64,000 nucleotides of DNA, from assembly GCF_011761345.1 (NCBI RefSeq), contig NZ_JAASRY010000002.1, forward strand, positions 434,001-498,000. Reading direction: 5' to 3'. This document shows, piece by piece, positions 43,125 through 53,255 of this stretch. Made by a program: the position numbers and the translations under genes. Source of the DNA: Thalassobacillus devorans (lineage in GTDB: Bacteria > Bacillota > Bacilli > Bacillales > Halobacillaceae). The notes under the pieces were generated by a model. That model was given only the letters and a program-made list of their open reading frames with translations. It was not told the DNA's origin and did not search any database. Numbering within the stretch: position 1 is the stretch's first letter; each line of letters starts with the position of its first letter.

Positions 43125-44459
43125 ATGGAAAACGTTCAAAAGGATATGAATATCCAGGAGACCCCAAACTCTCCGAGTGGAACTACTATACTTAAATTCT
43201 TTCTTTTCAGTTTGATTGGTATATTTACATTTTTTATCCCGATCACCATCAACGGCACCTCATCCATACCACTCGATCATATCGTTACCTTCATCCAAAC
43301 ATCATTCGGCAGTTTAGTACCTTATTACGCCCTTTTAGTCATCGTGTTAGGAGCGGCTTACCCATTTTATAATCAATCCTGGAATAAAGATGCCGTCAAT
43401 ATGGTATTATCCTTCTTTAAACTCCTTGGTGTGCTCGTGGCCGTAATGCTTATTTTCAATTTTGGGCCTGGGTGGCTGTTCGACCCAAGCATGGGGCCAT
43501 TCTTGTTTGAAAAGTTGGTAATCCCGGTTGGACTTCTTGTTCCTATTGGTGCAGTTTTCCTTGCTTTGCTAGTTGGCTACGGTCTGCTGGAGTTCATCGG
43601 TGTTATGCTGCAGCCGATTATGCGTCCGATTTGGAAAACACCTGGACGTTCAGCAATTGATGCAGTTGCTTCTTTTGTCGGTAGCTATTCGATCGGACTA
43701 TTGATTACCAACCGTGTTTTTAAGGAAGGGAAGTATACGGTCAAAGAGGCGACCATCATTGCGACTGGGTTCTCTACCGTATCTGCTACGTTCATGATTG
43801 TTGTTGCTAAAACGCTAGGCTTAATGGAAATATGGAATACGTACTTCTGGGTAACATTGTTTGTCACTTTTTTAGTGACTGCTATTACCGTTCGTATCTG
43901 GCCATTGAACACAATCAGTGATACTTATATAGACGGGAAAGGCAATCCAGAGGAAGTGATAAAAAAGAATCGAATAAAAGCAGCCTGGTCTCAGGCGATG
44001 GAGGCAGCGGCACAATCGCCATCCATCGGTAAAAATATTTGGATGAATCTTAAAGACGGTTTTATCATGACCATGGCTATATTACCTTCGATTCTGTCCG
44101 TAGGGCTGCTGGGGTTAGTGTTGGCAGAATATACCCCTGTATTTGATATATTAGGTTACATTTTTTACCCGTTTACCTTGTTGATGCAAGTTCCGGAACC
44201 ATTACTAGCCGCTAAGGCTTCAGCGATTGAAATAGCGGAAATGTTTCTGCCAGCGCTTCTTGTAGCAGAAGCACCGATAATCACGAAGTTTGTCATTGGA
44301 ACATTATCGGTCTCGGCTATTTTGTTTTTCTCAGCGCTTATCCCATGCATCCTGTCCACGGAAATTCCTGTCAGCATCCCGAAACTGATTGTCATCTGGA
44401 TTGAACGAACCATTCTCACCATTATCATTGTCACACCAATTGCCTACCTGCTACTGTAA
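43125..44459 (+). CDS. YjiH-family membrane protein (nucleoside-recognition/Gate domain), candidate transporter
   Basis: The 444-residue integral membrane protein has about ten hydrophobic segments and the nucleoside-recognition (Gate) domain repeats, for example ETP-rich cytoplasmic N-terminus, FSLIGIFTFFIPITINGTSSIPLDHIV (shown in part), SFVGSYSIGLLITNRVFKEGKYTVKEA, GFSTVSATFMIVVAKTLG and FFSALIPCILSTEIPVSIPKL. YjiH-type genes often lie with hut genes, so histidine or urocanate uptake is a reasonable inference. Ribosome site CAGGAGG. Followed at once by a palindrome with a true T-run. Confidence 0.85.
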   Translation: MENVQKDMNIQETPNSPSGTTILKFFLFSLIGIFTFFIPITINGTSSIPLDHIVTFIQTSFGSLVPYYALLVIVLGAAYPFYNQSWNKDAVNMVLSFFKLLGVLVAVMLIFNFGPGWLFDPSMGPFLFEKLVIPVGLLVPIGAVFLALLVGYGLLEFIGVMLQPIMRPIWKTPGRSAIDAVASFVGSYSIGLLITNRVFKEGKYTVKEATIIATGFSTVSATFMIVVAKTLGLMEIWNTYFWVTLFVTFLVTAITVRIWPLNTISDTYIDGKGNPEEVIKKNRIKAAWSQAMEAAAQSPSIGKNIWMNLKDGFIMTMAILPSILSVGLLGLVLAEYTPVFDILGYIFYPFTLLMQVPEPLLAAKASAIEIAEMFLPALLVAEAPIITKFVIGTLSVSAILFFSALIPCILSTEIPVSIPKLIVIWIERTILTIIIVTPIAYLLL

Positions 44460-44468
44460 AATGAACGC

Positions 44469-44508
44469 ACCCCGGAGTCTCCAAATTTTGGAGGCTCCGG
44501 GTTTTTTT
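44469..44508 (+). terminator. palindrome family copy 9, with T-run
   Basis: ACCCCGGAGTCTCC pairs with GGAGGCTCCGGG around AAATTTT and runs directly into TTTTTTT. This copy shows that the family can serve as an ordinary intrinsic terminator. The T-run replaces the closing GGTGT found in other copies. Confidence 0.9.
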
Positions 44509-44516
44509 ACTTTAAC

Positions 44517-44550
44517 GAAGTTTAACTTTGTTAAAGGATTAAAGTATAAG
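44517..44550 (+). repeat. TTTAAC-N3-GTTAAA element, copy 2, upstream of nasB
   Basis: GAAGTTTAACTTTGTTAAAG followed by GATTAAAGTATAAG closely matches 21014-21048 (core TTTAACTTTGTTAAA at 44521-44535 identical). It lies about 40 bases upstream of the TnrA box of nasB. Confidence 0.55.
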
Positions 44551-44572
44551 CCGAGTTTTTCTGAATTTTCTC

Positions 44573-44589
44573 TGATAGATTTTCTCACA
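44573..44589 (+). promoter_or_regulatory. TnrA/GlnR box of the nasB promoter
   Basis: TGATAGATTTTCTCACA matches TGTNANAWWWTNTNACA with one mismatch (A for T at position 3). A -10-like TATGAT is at 44615-44620, which puts the box centre about 46-50 bases before the transcription start, the activating position for TnrA. Confidence 0.8.
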
Positions 44590-44685
44590 CATAATGGGAC
44601 TTCTGGAAAATTCTTATGATAGGGTGAGTTACTATATTCAGTAAAAACATTTTAACTTTACTTTTTCTACAGTCGGAGGTTATTT

Positions 44686-47037
44686 ATGGAGAAACAAAAA
44701 TTGATTCTGATCGGTAATGGAATGGCGGGAGTGCATTGCATTCAACAAATACTTACTGAAAACTCGGAAAAGTATGAAATTACTATTTTTGGAAGTGAAC
44801 CGCATGTGAATTACAGCCGTATTATGCTCTCGTCTGTTCTTCAGGGTGGAACGTCTTTCGAAGATATTGAGCTTCATTCCCGCAGCTGGTATGAAAAAAA
44901 CGGAATCCGATTGTTTACTGGTGAAACAGTGACGGCGATTGATAAAGAAAAAAAACAGGTAGCTACTGACCAAAACAGGAAGGTGGATTACGACAAGCTC
45001 ATTATAGCGACCGGTTCAAAGCCGTTTATACTGCCATTGCCGGGGGCTGATCAACAGGGTGTCCTGGCTTTTCGTACCATGGAAGATTGCCGACAAATGA
45101 TAGAAGCTTCCCAATCCTATCATAAAGCAGTAGTAATTGGAGGAGGGTTATTGGGGCTGGAGGCTGCAAGGGGGTTATTGAACCTTGGGATGGAAGTGGA
45201 CGTGGTTCATCTCTCTGATTATTTGATGGATCGGCAGTTGGATTCGGAAGCTTCCGTTATGCTTCAAAAGGATTTGGAAAAGCAGGGGATGAATTTCCTC
45301 TTAAAAAAATCTTCCCAGGAGATACTTGGTAATGGACATGTCACAGGCATTCGTTTTGACGATGGGTCATCTGTTGAAGCAGACCTTGTCGTGATGGCTG
45401 TCGGTGTCCGGCCTAATATTGATTTGGCGAAAGAAACCGGAATTGAAACGAATCGAGGCATCCTGGTCGATGACAGGATGACAACAACGGAACAGGACAT
45501 ATACGCAGTTGGAGAGTGTGCAGAACATGATGGAAGCGTATATGGGCTGGTAGAGCCTTTATATGAACAGGGAAAAGTGCTGGCTAAGCACCTTTGCAAT
45601 CATCCAACACCTGGTTATCATGGTTCTGTTTTATCTACTCAATTAAAAATATCCGGCGTCGATGTTTTTTCTGCAGGAGATTTTAAAGAAGATGATACGA
45701 CGAAAACTGTTCATTATCGAAATGATATGGAAGGTATTTATAAAAAAATAGTGTTTCGCAAGAATAAAGCAATCGGGGCGGTTCTTTATGGAGATGTAAA
45801 AGACGGGCCAAAGTTGAGAGATGCCATCATTAAACAAAAAGTGTTGTCCGACCGTGATAAGACACGGTTACTCGATACTGCGGGTTCAGATGATACATTC
45901 CTAGCTGAATTATCACCAGATGCTGAAATTTGCACCTGCAATCATGTTTCCAAAGGTGATATTATCCACGCTGTTCAAAAAGAGTCGCTTACTACTTGCG
46001 AGGAAGTAAAAACATGCACAAAAGCTTCCAGTTCCTGTGGAGGGTGTAAACCTTTGGTGTCCGACCTGCTCACCTATATCCATAGTGCTCAGTTCGAGGA
46101 AGAAGCGATATCCATGTCTTTATGTACATGTACTACCTTGGCAGAAGATGAGGTAGTGAATGCGATCCAAAGGGATCATCTTAAAGGAGTACAGGAAGTT
46201 ATAAAAACTCTAAATTGGAAAACAAAGACGGGATGTTCCATTTGCCGTTCTGCTATTGCCTATCATCTGGATGTGACTTCTACCGATGGTAGCTGCCAAA
46301 AACAAGCAAGCGATACGGACAATAGCGAACGAGAGCTGGTTCAGGCTGATGGAGAATATGCAATCATTCCACAGACATATGGCGGGGTTCTTAATCCTCG
46401 CCAGCTAAGAAAACTGGCTGACCTGGCAGACACATACCCCCACGCTCGTTTTGCTCTTTCTTCAGACCAGCGAATTCATATCCATGGTATGAAAAGAGAA
46501 GAGTGGAATAAAGCAAGAGTTTTACTCGACATGCCTGTTCTGCAATTAGGTACGCATCGTGTCGGTACCGTTCAAACCAGCGTCAATAGCTACGGGTGTT
46601 CGTGTGACAAAAGCCGGGCAATTCAACTCGCTGCTGTGTTAGATGAACAGACAGAGCGTTTAAAGATTCCAGCTCCTACAAAAATTGCTGTCTTTCACTG
46701 TGTCCACGCAAAAGCCGCCGATGATGCAAGGGATATCAATATTGTCAGAGCAGAAAGGGGCTGGGAATTATATGTTGGGGAGAAGAATGGGGCCAGCATA
46801 CGTTCCATCAATTTACTTTGTGTGGTCACAACAGTTGAAGAAGCTGGAGAGATGGTAATGGCATTAATGCAATATTACCTTCAGTCAGCCAACTATCTGG
46901 AAAAAGTCTCATTCTGGCTTTCTCGTGTGGGACTGTACCATATAAGAGAAGTTTTATTCGATGAAGAATTACGAGGATATTTGCTGGGAAATAACAACCT
47001 TGGCGGTTTAAACAAAAAACAATTGATCTATAGTTGA
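44686..47037 (+). CDS. nasB: assimilatory nitrate reductase electron transfer subunit
   Basis: NasB passes electrons from NAD(P)H to the catalytic subunit NasC. The 783-residue protein is built like a nitrite reductase large subunit: FAD/NAD domains ([46 protein letters not shown]), two BFD-like [2Fe-2S] segments (CTCNHV...CTKASSSCGGC and LCTCTTL...GCSIC), then a siroheme-protein-like C-terminal half. In that half the four cluster cysteines of NasD are missing (TSVNSYGCSCDKS and FHCVHAKAADD replace the C-x5-C and C-x3-C motifs), so it cannot reduce nitrite itself. It has a TnrA box upstream and starts at ATG 44686 behind CGGAGG. Confidence 0.9.
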   Translation: MEKQKLILIGNGMAGVHCIQQILTENSEKYEITIFGSEPHVNYSRIMLSSVLQGGTSFEDIELHSRSWYEKNGIRLFTGETVTAIDKEKKQVATDQNRKVDYDKLIIATGSKPFILPLPGADQQGVLAFRTMEDCRQMIEASQSYHKAVVIGGGLLGLEAARGLLNLGMEVDVVHLSDYLMDRQLDSEASVMLQKDLEKQGMNFLLKKSSQEILGNGHVTGIRFDDGSSVEADLVVMAVGVRPNIDLAKETGIETNRGILVDDRMTTTEQDIYAVGECAEHDGSVYGLVEPLYEQGKVLAKHLCNHPTPGYHGSVLSTQLKISGVDVFSAGDFKEDDTTKTVHYRNDMEGIYKKIVFRKNKAIGAVLYGDVKDGPKLRDAIIKQKVLSDRDKTRLLDTAGSDDTFLAELSPDAEICTCNHVSKGDIIHAVQKESLTTCEEVKTCTKASSSCGGCKPLVSDLLTYIHSAQFEEEAISMSLCTCTTLAEDEVVNAIQRDHLKGVQEVIKTLNWKTKTGCSICRSAIAYHLDVTSTDGSCQKQASDTDNSERELVQADGEYAIIPQTYGGVLNPRQLRKLADLADTYPHARFALSSDQRIHIHGMKREEWNKARVLLDMPVLQLGTHRVGTVQTSVNSYGCSCDKSRAIQLAAVLDEQTERLKIPAPTKIAVFHCVHAKAADDARDINIVRAERGWELYVGEKNGASIRSINLLCVVTTVEEAGEMVMALMQYYLQSANYLEKVSFWLSRVGLYHIREVLFDEELRGYLLGNNNLGGLNKKQLIYS

Positions 47038-47055
47038 ACGAAAATAGAGTAAAGG

Positions 47056-49200
47056 ATGATCGGTTTGACTGAGCTAATGCTGAAGTACTTTCGAAATAAA
47101 CATCAGAAAGTGCAATCCGAAAAGGTTTACGACACGCAATGTCCTTTTTGCAGTATGCAATGCAAAATGCAGCTTGTCGAGCAGCGTGTCGTTTCTAGGA
47201 AAATTTATAAAACTATAGGAAAAGATAATCCAACCACGAAAGGGAGGCTGTGTATCAAGGGGAAAAATGCCCACCAGCATGCCCTGCATCAGAAGCGAAT
47301 CACCCAGCCCTTGTTGAAGGTGAAGGGGGAATACCAGCCGATTTCATGGAAGGAAGCTTTGGAGCATATCCGCAAAAATTTTACGGACATACAGCAATTG
47401 GCCGGTAATGATGCACTATTCGTTTATGGCAGTGCTTCGCTTACCAATGAGGAGGCTTATTTATTAGGTAAGTTTGCGCGTGTAGGTTTAAACACCAGGC
47501 ATATCGATTATAATGGCCGTTTATGTATGGCTGCAGCAGCTACAGCCGCTAATCAGACGTTCGGTATCGATCGTGGATTCACGAATACCTTAGAGGAGAT
47601 TCCGCATACCCGGTGCATCATCCTTGCGGGCACCAACATAGCGGAATGCCAGCCAACGATTATGCCTTACTTTGACCAGGCGAAGGAGAATGGTGCCTAT
47701 ATCATTGCCATTGATCCCAGAGAAACAGCAACGACTTCTATAGCTGATATGCACTTAAAAAACAAACCAGGTACAGACGCCACTTTGGCTAATGGCCTAT
47801 TAAAAATAATCATCGAAAAAGGGTTGATCGATCAAACATTTATAGAAGGCCGGGTTGATGGCTTTGAACAGGTGGCAGACCGACTTTCTTCTATTAAACT
47901 ATCTGAAGTATCGGAAGTGACGGGGGTTTCGGAGGAGGACTTATATTTGACTGCAGAAATCTTTGGTGAGGAAGAATCCGGGATGATATTCACCGCCAGG
48001 GGGGTTGAACAGCAGACAGATGGGACAGCTGCTGTTCGGGCCTTTTTAAATATTCTGCTTGCGACAGGGAAAGTCGGTAAACCCTACTCCGGCTATGGCG
48101 CAATTACCGGGCAAGGAAACGGCCAGGGCGCAAGGGAACATGGACAGAAATCAGATCAGCTCCCTGGATATCGTTCCATTGAAAATAAAAAAGACCGTGC
48201 TCATATTTCACAAATTTGGAGGATTAAAGAATCTGAGTTGCCGGGAAAAGGAGTCTCCGCTTATGAAATGTTCAAGAAGGCCGATCAGGAATCGATCAAG
48301 GGAATGTTCATCATGTGTTCCAATCCGGTAATCTCTCATCCAAATTCTAATTTAATCGAACGTTCATTAAAGAAGCTTAAGTTTTTGGTCGTTGCCGATT
48401 TATTCCTTTCAGAGACTGCGAGATTAGCAGATTTGGTCCTGCCGGCATCTTCGTATCTGGAAGATCAAGGAACTATGACGAATGTCGAAGGGCGGGTGAC
48501 CTTGAGAGAAGCGAACCGCCCTCTTCCGGGGAAAGCGAAGCATGACTGGCAGATTATCTGTGAAATAGCAAAGGCAATGGGGAAGGGAGACTACTTTTCT
48601 TTTACCACAGCTGAAGAAATTTTTGATGAACTGAGAAAAGCCAGTCGAGGAGGCAAGGCAGATTATTATGGGATGACCTATGAAAAATTGAGGAAGGAAA
48701 ACGGTGTGCTTTGGCCCTGTCCTGATTACGAGCATCAAGGTACGAAGCGATTATTTGAAACAACTTTTGAGCACAAGGATGGGAAAGCGAAGATGGCTAT
48801 TCCTATGGCTGCTGATGTAGAAAAGGAAGTCCAGAATGATGATTTCCCGCTGATTTTAACGACAGGTCGTGTAATGGCCCACTATTTAACTGGCGAACAA
48901 ACAAGGAAAAGTACTGCTTTGGCAGCCAGAGAGTTTGAATCATTTATGGAAATTCACCCGGAAACAGCAGCTAAATACTCTATTGAAGATCATTCACTTG
49001 TGAAAATCGAGTCACAGCGAGGAAGCATTGTCGTAAGGAACAGGTGCTCCGAAAAAATAAGGAAAGATACAGTCTTCGTACCTTTCCATTGGACAGGGGG
49101 GCAAAATGTGAATCGCCTTGTTTCTGATAAGCTTGATCCTGATTCACACATGCCTGCCTTTAAAGTAACCGCTGTAAAGTTAAAACCTGTGCTGAGTTAA
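47056..49200 (+). CDS. nasC: assimilatory nitrate reductase catalytic subunit
   Basis: NasC reduces nitrate to nitrite at a molybdenum bis-MGD centre in the cytoplasm. The 714-residue protein opens with the 4Fe-4S motif CPFCSMQC...GRLC, followed by the molybdopterin oxidoreductase core (VYGSASLTNEEAYLLGKFAR, YNGRLCMAAAATA, GTNIAECQPTIMPYF, GYGAITGQGNGQGAREHGQK, GMFIMCSNP, DLFLSETARLADLVLPA) and the C-terminal dinucleotide-binding domain (LTTGRVMAHYLTGEQTRKS). ATG 47056 abuts the AAAGG; TTG 47065 or ATG 47077 are alternative starts with better spacing. It lies 18 bases behind nasB. Confidence 0.93.
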   Translation: MIGLTELMLKYFRNKHQKVQSEKVYDTQCPFCSMQCKMQLVEQRVVSRKIYKTIGKDNPTTKGRLCIKGKNAHQHALHQKRITQPLLKVKGEYQPISWKEALEHIRKNFTDIQQLAGNDALFVYGSASLTNEEAYLLGKFARVGLNTRHIDYNGRLCMAAAATAANQTFGIDRGFTNTLEEIPHTRCIILAGTNIAECQPTIMPYFDQAKENGAYIIAIDPRETATTSIADMHLKNKPGTDATLANGLLKIIIEKGLIDQTFIEGRVDGFEQVADRLSSIKLSEVSEVTGVSEEDLYLTAEIFGEEESGMIFTARGVEQQTDGTAAVRAFLNILLATGKVGKPYSGYGAITGQGNGQGAREHGQKSDQLPGYRSIENKKDRAHISQIWRIKESELPGKGVSAYEMFKKADQESIKGMFIMCSNPVISHPNSNLIERSLKKLKFLVVADLFLSETARLADLVLPASSYLEDQGTMTNVEGRVTLREANRPLPGKAKHDWQIICEIAKAMGKGDYFSFTTAEEIFDELRKASRGGKADYYGMTYEKLRKENGVLWPCPDYEHQGTKRLFETTFEHKDGKAKMAIPMAADVEKEVQNDDFPLILTTGRVMAHYLTGEQTRKSTALAAREFESFMEIHPETAAKYSIEDHSLVKIESQRGSIVVRNRCSEKIRKDTVFVPFHWTGGQNVNRLVSDKLDPDSHMPAFKVTAVKLKPVLS

Positions 49201-49254
49201 ATTACTTGAATGGCATAAGGAAAAATAAATACGTTCAATCGGAAGGTGGATGAC

Positions 49255-50712
49255 GTGCAAGAAATCTATGAAGGAAATCTAAAGGTGCTTATCATGTCCA
49301 CACTGGCCTTTTTTATCAGTGTCATGGTCTGGTTCAATTTGGCTCCGTTTAGTTCCATTATTATGGAACAACTGGGAATTACCAAGGAAGAAATTGGCGT
49401 CTTAATGCTGGTCAACCTCTCCTTAGCAATCCCTGCGAGAATCATTATGGGACGGTTAGTGGACAGGTTCGGTCCAAAACGGGTATTTGCTGTACTACTT
49501 GTTGTTATGAGTGTACCCTGTTTTATCTTTGCTTTAAGCAGTTCTTACTGGCAGCTGCTCATCTCCCGGTTATTTTTAGGGATTATCGGCGCCAGTTTCG
49601 TAGTGGGAATTCGAATGCTGGCAGAATGGTTTCCTGAGCATCAAGCTGGTTTCATTCAGGGGATTTATGCCGGCTGGGGAAATTTCGGCTCAGCAATCGC
49701 CTCGTTTACCCTCCCTCTACTAGCTTTATTATTCGGAGGAGACAACGGTTGGAGATATGCGGTTGCAGCTACCGGGTTACTCGCCTTAATCTATGGATTG
49801 GTTTTTTACCATCAAGTGGAAGATACCCCTCCTCATAAAGCTTTCAAGCGATCCAAATCTTCAGGTGTAATGGAAGTCACCAGCTTCTCGGATCTCATCA
49901 TTCTTCTATTCATTTCATTGCCTATTTATGGGGGGATGGGCATCCTTGTATGGTCACTGCAGCAGGCCGGATTACTGGCTAAAGGAGCAGCAATTGGGTT
50001 TTATGCTTTATTAGCAATTCTCTACCTGGTTCATGTCTGGAAAATATGGGTGAAAAACATAGCCTATTTAAAGTCTGAAATACCTGAGTCAGAACAATAC
50101 TCGATGCTGCAGGTAAGTATATTGAGCCTCGGCTATTTTGCAACATTTGGGGGAGAACTAGCTGTCATTTCGATGCTGCCGATGTTTTTTCTGGATACCT
50201 ATTCTTTAAATACTGTTGCAGCAGGAATGATAGCCAGCAGTTTTGCTTTCACAAATTTGGTTGCACGACCGGCTGGAGGGTGGCTGAGTGATCGTTTTGG
50301 ACGGAAACGGATACTTATGACCTTATTATTTTTGCTAGGGATCCTTTATTTTGGAATGTCAGCTTTAAAGGGGGAGTGGCCACTATTCGCTGCCGTGGTG
50401 CTGACCATGTGCTGTTCGATGATCGGACAAGCAGCCTCTGGTTCTGTCTTTTCACTAGTCCCTTCCATTAAGAAAAGTAAAACAGGCCAAATTGCCGGAA
50501 TGGTAGGGGCTTATGGAAATATCGGCTCGGTCTGTTTTCTGGCGATACTTAATTTAACGTACCCTGCTTTATTTTTCGGAGTCATCGGCACTGCAGCTCT
50601 CCTTTGTTTTGCTCTATCATTTTTTATCAAAGAGTCGCCCCAGGTCTATTCCACGGACAGTCAATATATTGCGGAACGAAACTATCACTTGAAAGTTGAA
50701 CAAAATATATGA
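49255..50712 (+). CDS. nitrate/nitrite transporter, MFS (NarK/NasA type)
   Basis: The membrane carrier of about 485 residues has twelve predicted helices, the MFS motif GRLVDRFGPKR between helices 2 and 3, its repeat SDRFGRKRI in the second half, and both nitrate-signature segments AGWGNFGSAIA (helix 5) and GAYGNIGSVCF (helix 11). A longer cytoplasmic loop around residue 190-270 separates the halves. It imports nitrate for NasBC. GTG 49255 is chosen, 6 bases behind GGAAGGTG; GTG 49246 lies in the ribosome site. Confidence 0.9.
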   Translation: MQEIYEGNLKVLIMSTLAFFISVMVWFNLAPFSSIIMEQLGITKEEIGVLMLVNLSLAIPARIIMGRLVDRFGPKRVFAVLLVVMSVPCFIFALSSSYWQLLISRLFLGIIGASFVVGIRMLAEWFPEHQAGFIQGIYAGWGNFGSAIASFTLPLLALLFGGDNGWRYAVAATGLLALIYGLVFYHQVEDTPPHKAFKRSKSSGVMEVTSFSDLIILLFISLPIYGGMGILVWSLQQAGLLAKGAAIGFYALLAILYLVHVWKIWVKNIAYLKSEIPESEQYSMLQVSILSLGYFATFGGELAVISMLPMFFLDTYSLNTVAAGMIASSFAFTNLVARPAGGWLSDRFGRKRILMTLLFLLGILYFGMSALKGEWPLFAAVVLTMCCSMIGQAASGSVFSLVPSIKKSKTGQIAGMVGAYGNIGSVCFLAILNLTYPALFFGVIGTAALLCFALSFFIKESPQVYSTDSQYIAERNYHLKVEQNI

Positions 50713-50728
50713 GTCTTTTGCGAAAGCA

Positions 50729-50745
50729 TGTGAGGTTTTCTCACA
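50729..50745 (+). promoter_or_regulatory. TnrA/GlnR box of the nasD promoter
   Basis: TGTGAGGTTTTCTCACA is a near-perfect palindrome and matches TGTNANAWWWTNTNACA with one mismatch. It shows that nasDEF has its own nitrogen-controlled promoter in addition to read-through from nasBC. Confidence 0.85.
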
Positions 50746-50824
50746 TGAGAATTGTGCATTAGGATTATACCCCTTAAAATGACAATTATTCTAAAAATTA
50801 TTATAATTTGGAGGTTTTTACTAC

Positions 50825-53236
50825 ATGTCCAAACAAAAGCTGGTACTTATCGGAAATGGAATGGCAGGTGTCCGGGCGGTCGAGGAAGTGCTTCAGTTAG
50901 CACCTGATCAGTTTGACATTACGATTTTTGGAAGTGAACCATATCCCAATTATAACCGGATTGAACTATCCAAAGTGCTGCAGGGAGATACGGAAATCCA
51001 TGACATCACATTGAATAGCTGGCAGTGGTATGAGGACAACAATATTAAACTGTATCCAGGCGAAACTGTACTGAAAATCGATAAGGACAAACAAATAGTA
51101 AGGACGGATAAAGGCCGGGAGGCAGCGTATGACAAACTGATCATTGCAACCGGGTCGCTGCCCTTCATGCTGCCGCTGCCTGGAGCAGATAAAGAAGGCG
51201 TAACGGCGTTTCGGGATATCAAAGACTGCGAGAAGATGATTGAATGTTCTAATCACTACAAAAAGGCGGTCGTGATTGGTGGAGGTCTGCTTGGCTTAGA
51301 GGCGGCACGAGGTTTATTGAATCTCGGAATGGAAGTTGATGTTGTCCACCTGGCAGACTATCTAATGGAACGGCAACTAGATCAGACAGCGGGTAAAATG
51401 CTGCAAAAAGAATTGGAAAAGCAAGGGATGAATTTTCTTCTGGAAAAGCAATCAGAGGAAATTATCGGAACGGATCGCGTTGAGGGACTCAAATTCAACG
51501 ATGGTCATCAGATAGAGGCTGATTTGATCGTTATGGCAGTGGGGATCCGGCCGAATGTCTCATTAGCGAAAGAGAGTGGAATCCCTGTCAACCGCGGGAT
51601 CATAGTCAATGATTATTTAGAAACAGAAGTGCCAAACATATATGCAGTCGGGGAATGCGCGGAACATAGAGAAATGGTTTATGGGCTGGTAGCACCATTA
51701 TATCAACAGGGTAAGGAAATGGCCAAGCAGATATGCAGCATAGAGGGAGATGGCTATCAGGGCTCTGTTTTATCTACCCAGTTGAAGGTGTCGGGCGTCG
51801 ATGTTTTTTCAACAGGTAAAATCAATGAAGATGAACATACAAAGTCGCTGAAACTTTTTGATGATTGGAATGGTACCTATAAAAAAGTCCTGGTGGATAA
51901 AGGGAAAATTACTGGGGCAGTACTTTTCGGAGATACGAGCGATGGTAACCGGCTATTGAGCCTGATCAATAATGGGGCAGCAATAGAAGAATATACAGAG
52001 TCCGAACGTTCCGAGAACTCGGGAGCCGATCTAATTTCAAGTATGCCGGATGAGGAAATCATCTGCGGCTGTAATGGTGTGACGAAAGGTACGATCGTTG
52101 AAGCAATCAACAGTCAGGGATTGGCCACAGTCGAACAGGTCAAAGGCTGTACTAATGCCTCTCGCTCTTGTGGTGGGTGTAAATCCTTAGTTTCCGATTT
52201 GCTGGAGCATACCCTGGGAGATGACTACACCCAAAACGAGAAAGAATCAATCTGTACTTGTACCACTTTATCAAGGGATGAAGTGATCGAGGAAATAAAA
52301 TTGAAAGGATTGACGCATACAAGAGAAGTCATGAATGTATTGGGCTGGAAATCAGAAGAAGGCTGCTCCAAATGTAAGCCGGCATTGAACTATTATCTTG
52401 GCATGCTTAAGCCGACGGAATATGAAGATGAAAAAGAATCCCGCTTTGTCAATGAGCGTCTCCACGCCAATATCCAAAATGACGGGACGTATTCAGTCGT
52501 ACCCCGGATGTATGGCGGGGTAACAAATGCTGAGGATCTACGGAAAATTGCCGATGTGGCAGATAAATATGAAGTGAAAATGATCAAAGTTACTGGAGGG
52601 CAGCGTCTGGATTTGCTTGGAGTTAAAAAACAAGATCTTCCAGATATCTGGTCAGAGCTTGATATGCCTTCAGGTTCTGCTTATGCAAAGGGACTAAGGA
52701 CAGTGAAAACTTGTGTCGGTGCAGACTTTTGCCGTTTCGGTACGCAAGATTCAATCGGTCTGGGAATCAAAATGGAGAAAAAGTTTGAAGGGCTGAATAC
52801 ACCCCATAAAGTAAAAATGAGTGTATCCGCCTGTCCAAGAAACTGTGCGGAAGGATCGGTAAAAGATGTCGGGGTCGTCGGTCTGGATGGAGAATTTGAA
52901 ATATACGTAGGTGGCAATGGTGGTACCCATATGAGAAAAGCAGAACTCTTGTATAAGGTAAAAACAGAGGAAGAAGTGCTTGCTGTTACAGCTGCCTTTT
53001 TACAATATTATCGTGAAAGTGCCAATTACCTGGAACGGACTTCTGCCTGGGTAGAGCGAGTCGGGTTAGACCAAATTAGATCTGTATTAGATGAAAAGCA
53101 GACGTTCCTTGAATTGAATGCCCGCATGGATGAAGCATTATCCGTTGTACAGGACCCATGGAAAGAAGCGATCGAGGATAATCGTCTCCTTCGTGAGCTT
53201 TATCAAAATGTAAAAGTACCAGCAGGAACAAATTAA
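50825..53236 (+). CDS. nasD: NAD(P)H-dependent assimilatory nitrite reductase, large subunit
   Basis: NasD reduces nitrite to ammonium with siroheme and a 4Fe-4S cluster. The 803-residue protein shares the NasB layout ([36 protein letters not shown], two BFD-like segments with CNGV...CGGC and CTCTTL...CSKC) but keeps the active-site cysteines: [16 protein letters not shown] (C-x5-C) and [11 protein letters not shown] (C-x3-C). The N-terminal 350 residues are very similar to NasB, so the pair looks like a duplication. Start ATG 50825 behind TTGGAGG; nasE follows after 19 bases. Confidence 0.96.
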   Translation: MSKQKLVLIGNGMAGVRAVEEVLQLAPDQFDITIFGSEPYPNYNRIELSKVLQGDTEIHDITLNSWQWYEDNNIKLYPGETVLKIDKDKQIVRTDKGREAAYDKLIIATGSLPFMLPLPGADKEGVTAFRDIKDCEKMIECSNHYKKAVVIGGGLLGLEAARGLLNLGMEVDVVHLADYLMERQLDQTAGKMLQKELEKQGMNFLLEKQSEEIIGTDRVEGLKFNDGHQIEADLIVMAVGIRPNVSLAKESGIPVNRGIIVNDYLETEVPNIYAVGECAEHREMVYGLVAPLYQQGKEMAKQICSIEGDGYQGSVLSTQLKVSGVDVFSTGKINEDEHTKSLKLFDDWNGTYKKVLVDKGKITGAVLFGDTSDGNRLLSLINNGAAIEEYTESERSENSGADLISSMPDEEIICGCNGVTKGTIVEAINSQGLATVEQVKGCTNASRSCGGCKSLVSDLLEHTLGDDYTQNEKESICTCTTLSRDEVIEEIKLKGLTHTREVMNVLGWKSEEGCSKCKPALNYYLGMLKPTEYEDEKESRFVNERLHANIQNDGTYSVVPRMYGGVTNAEDLRKIADVADKYEVKMIKVTGGQRLDLLGVKKQDLPDIWSELDMPSGSAYAKGLRTVKTCVGADFCRFGTQDSIGLGIKMEKKFEGLNTPHKVKMSVSACPRNCAEGSVKDVGVVGLDGEFEIYVGGNGGTHMRKAELLYKVKTEEEVLAVTAAFLQYYRESANYLERTSAWVERVGLDQIRSVLDEKQTFLELNARMDEALSVVQDPWKEAIEDNRLLRELYQNVKVPAGTN

Positions 53237-53255
53237 ACCGGGGAGGAACCCATTG

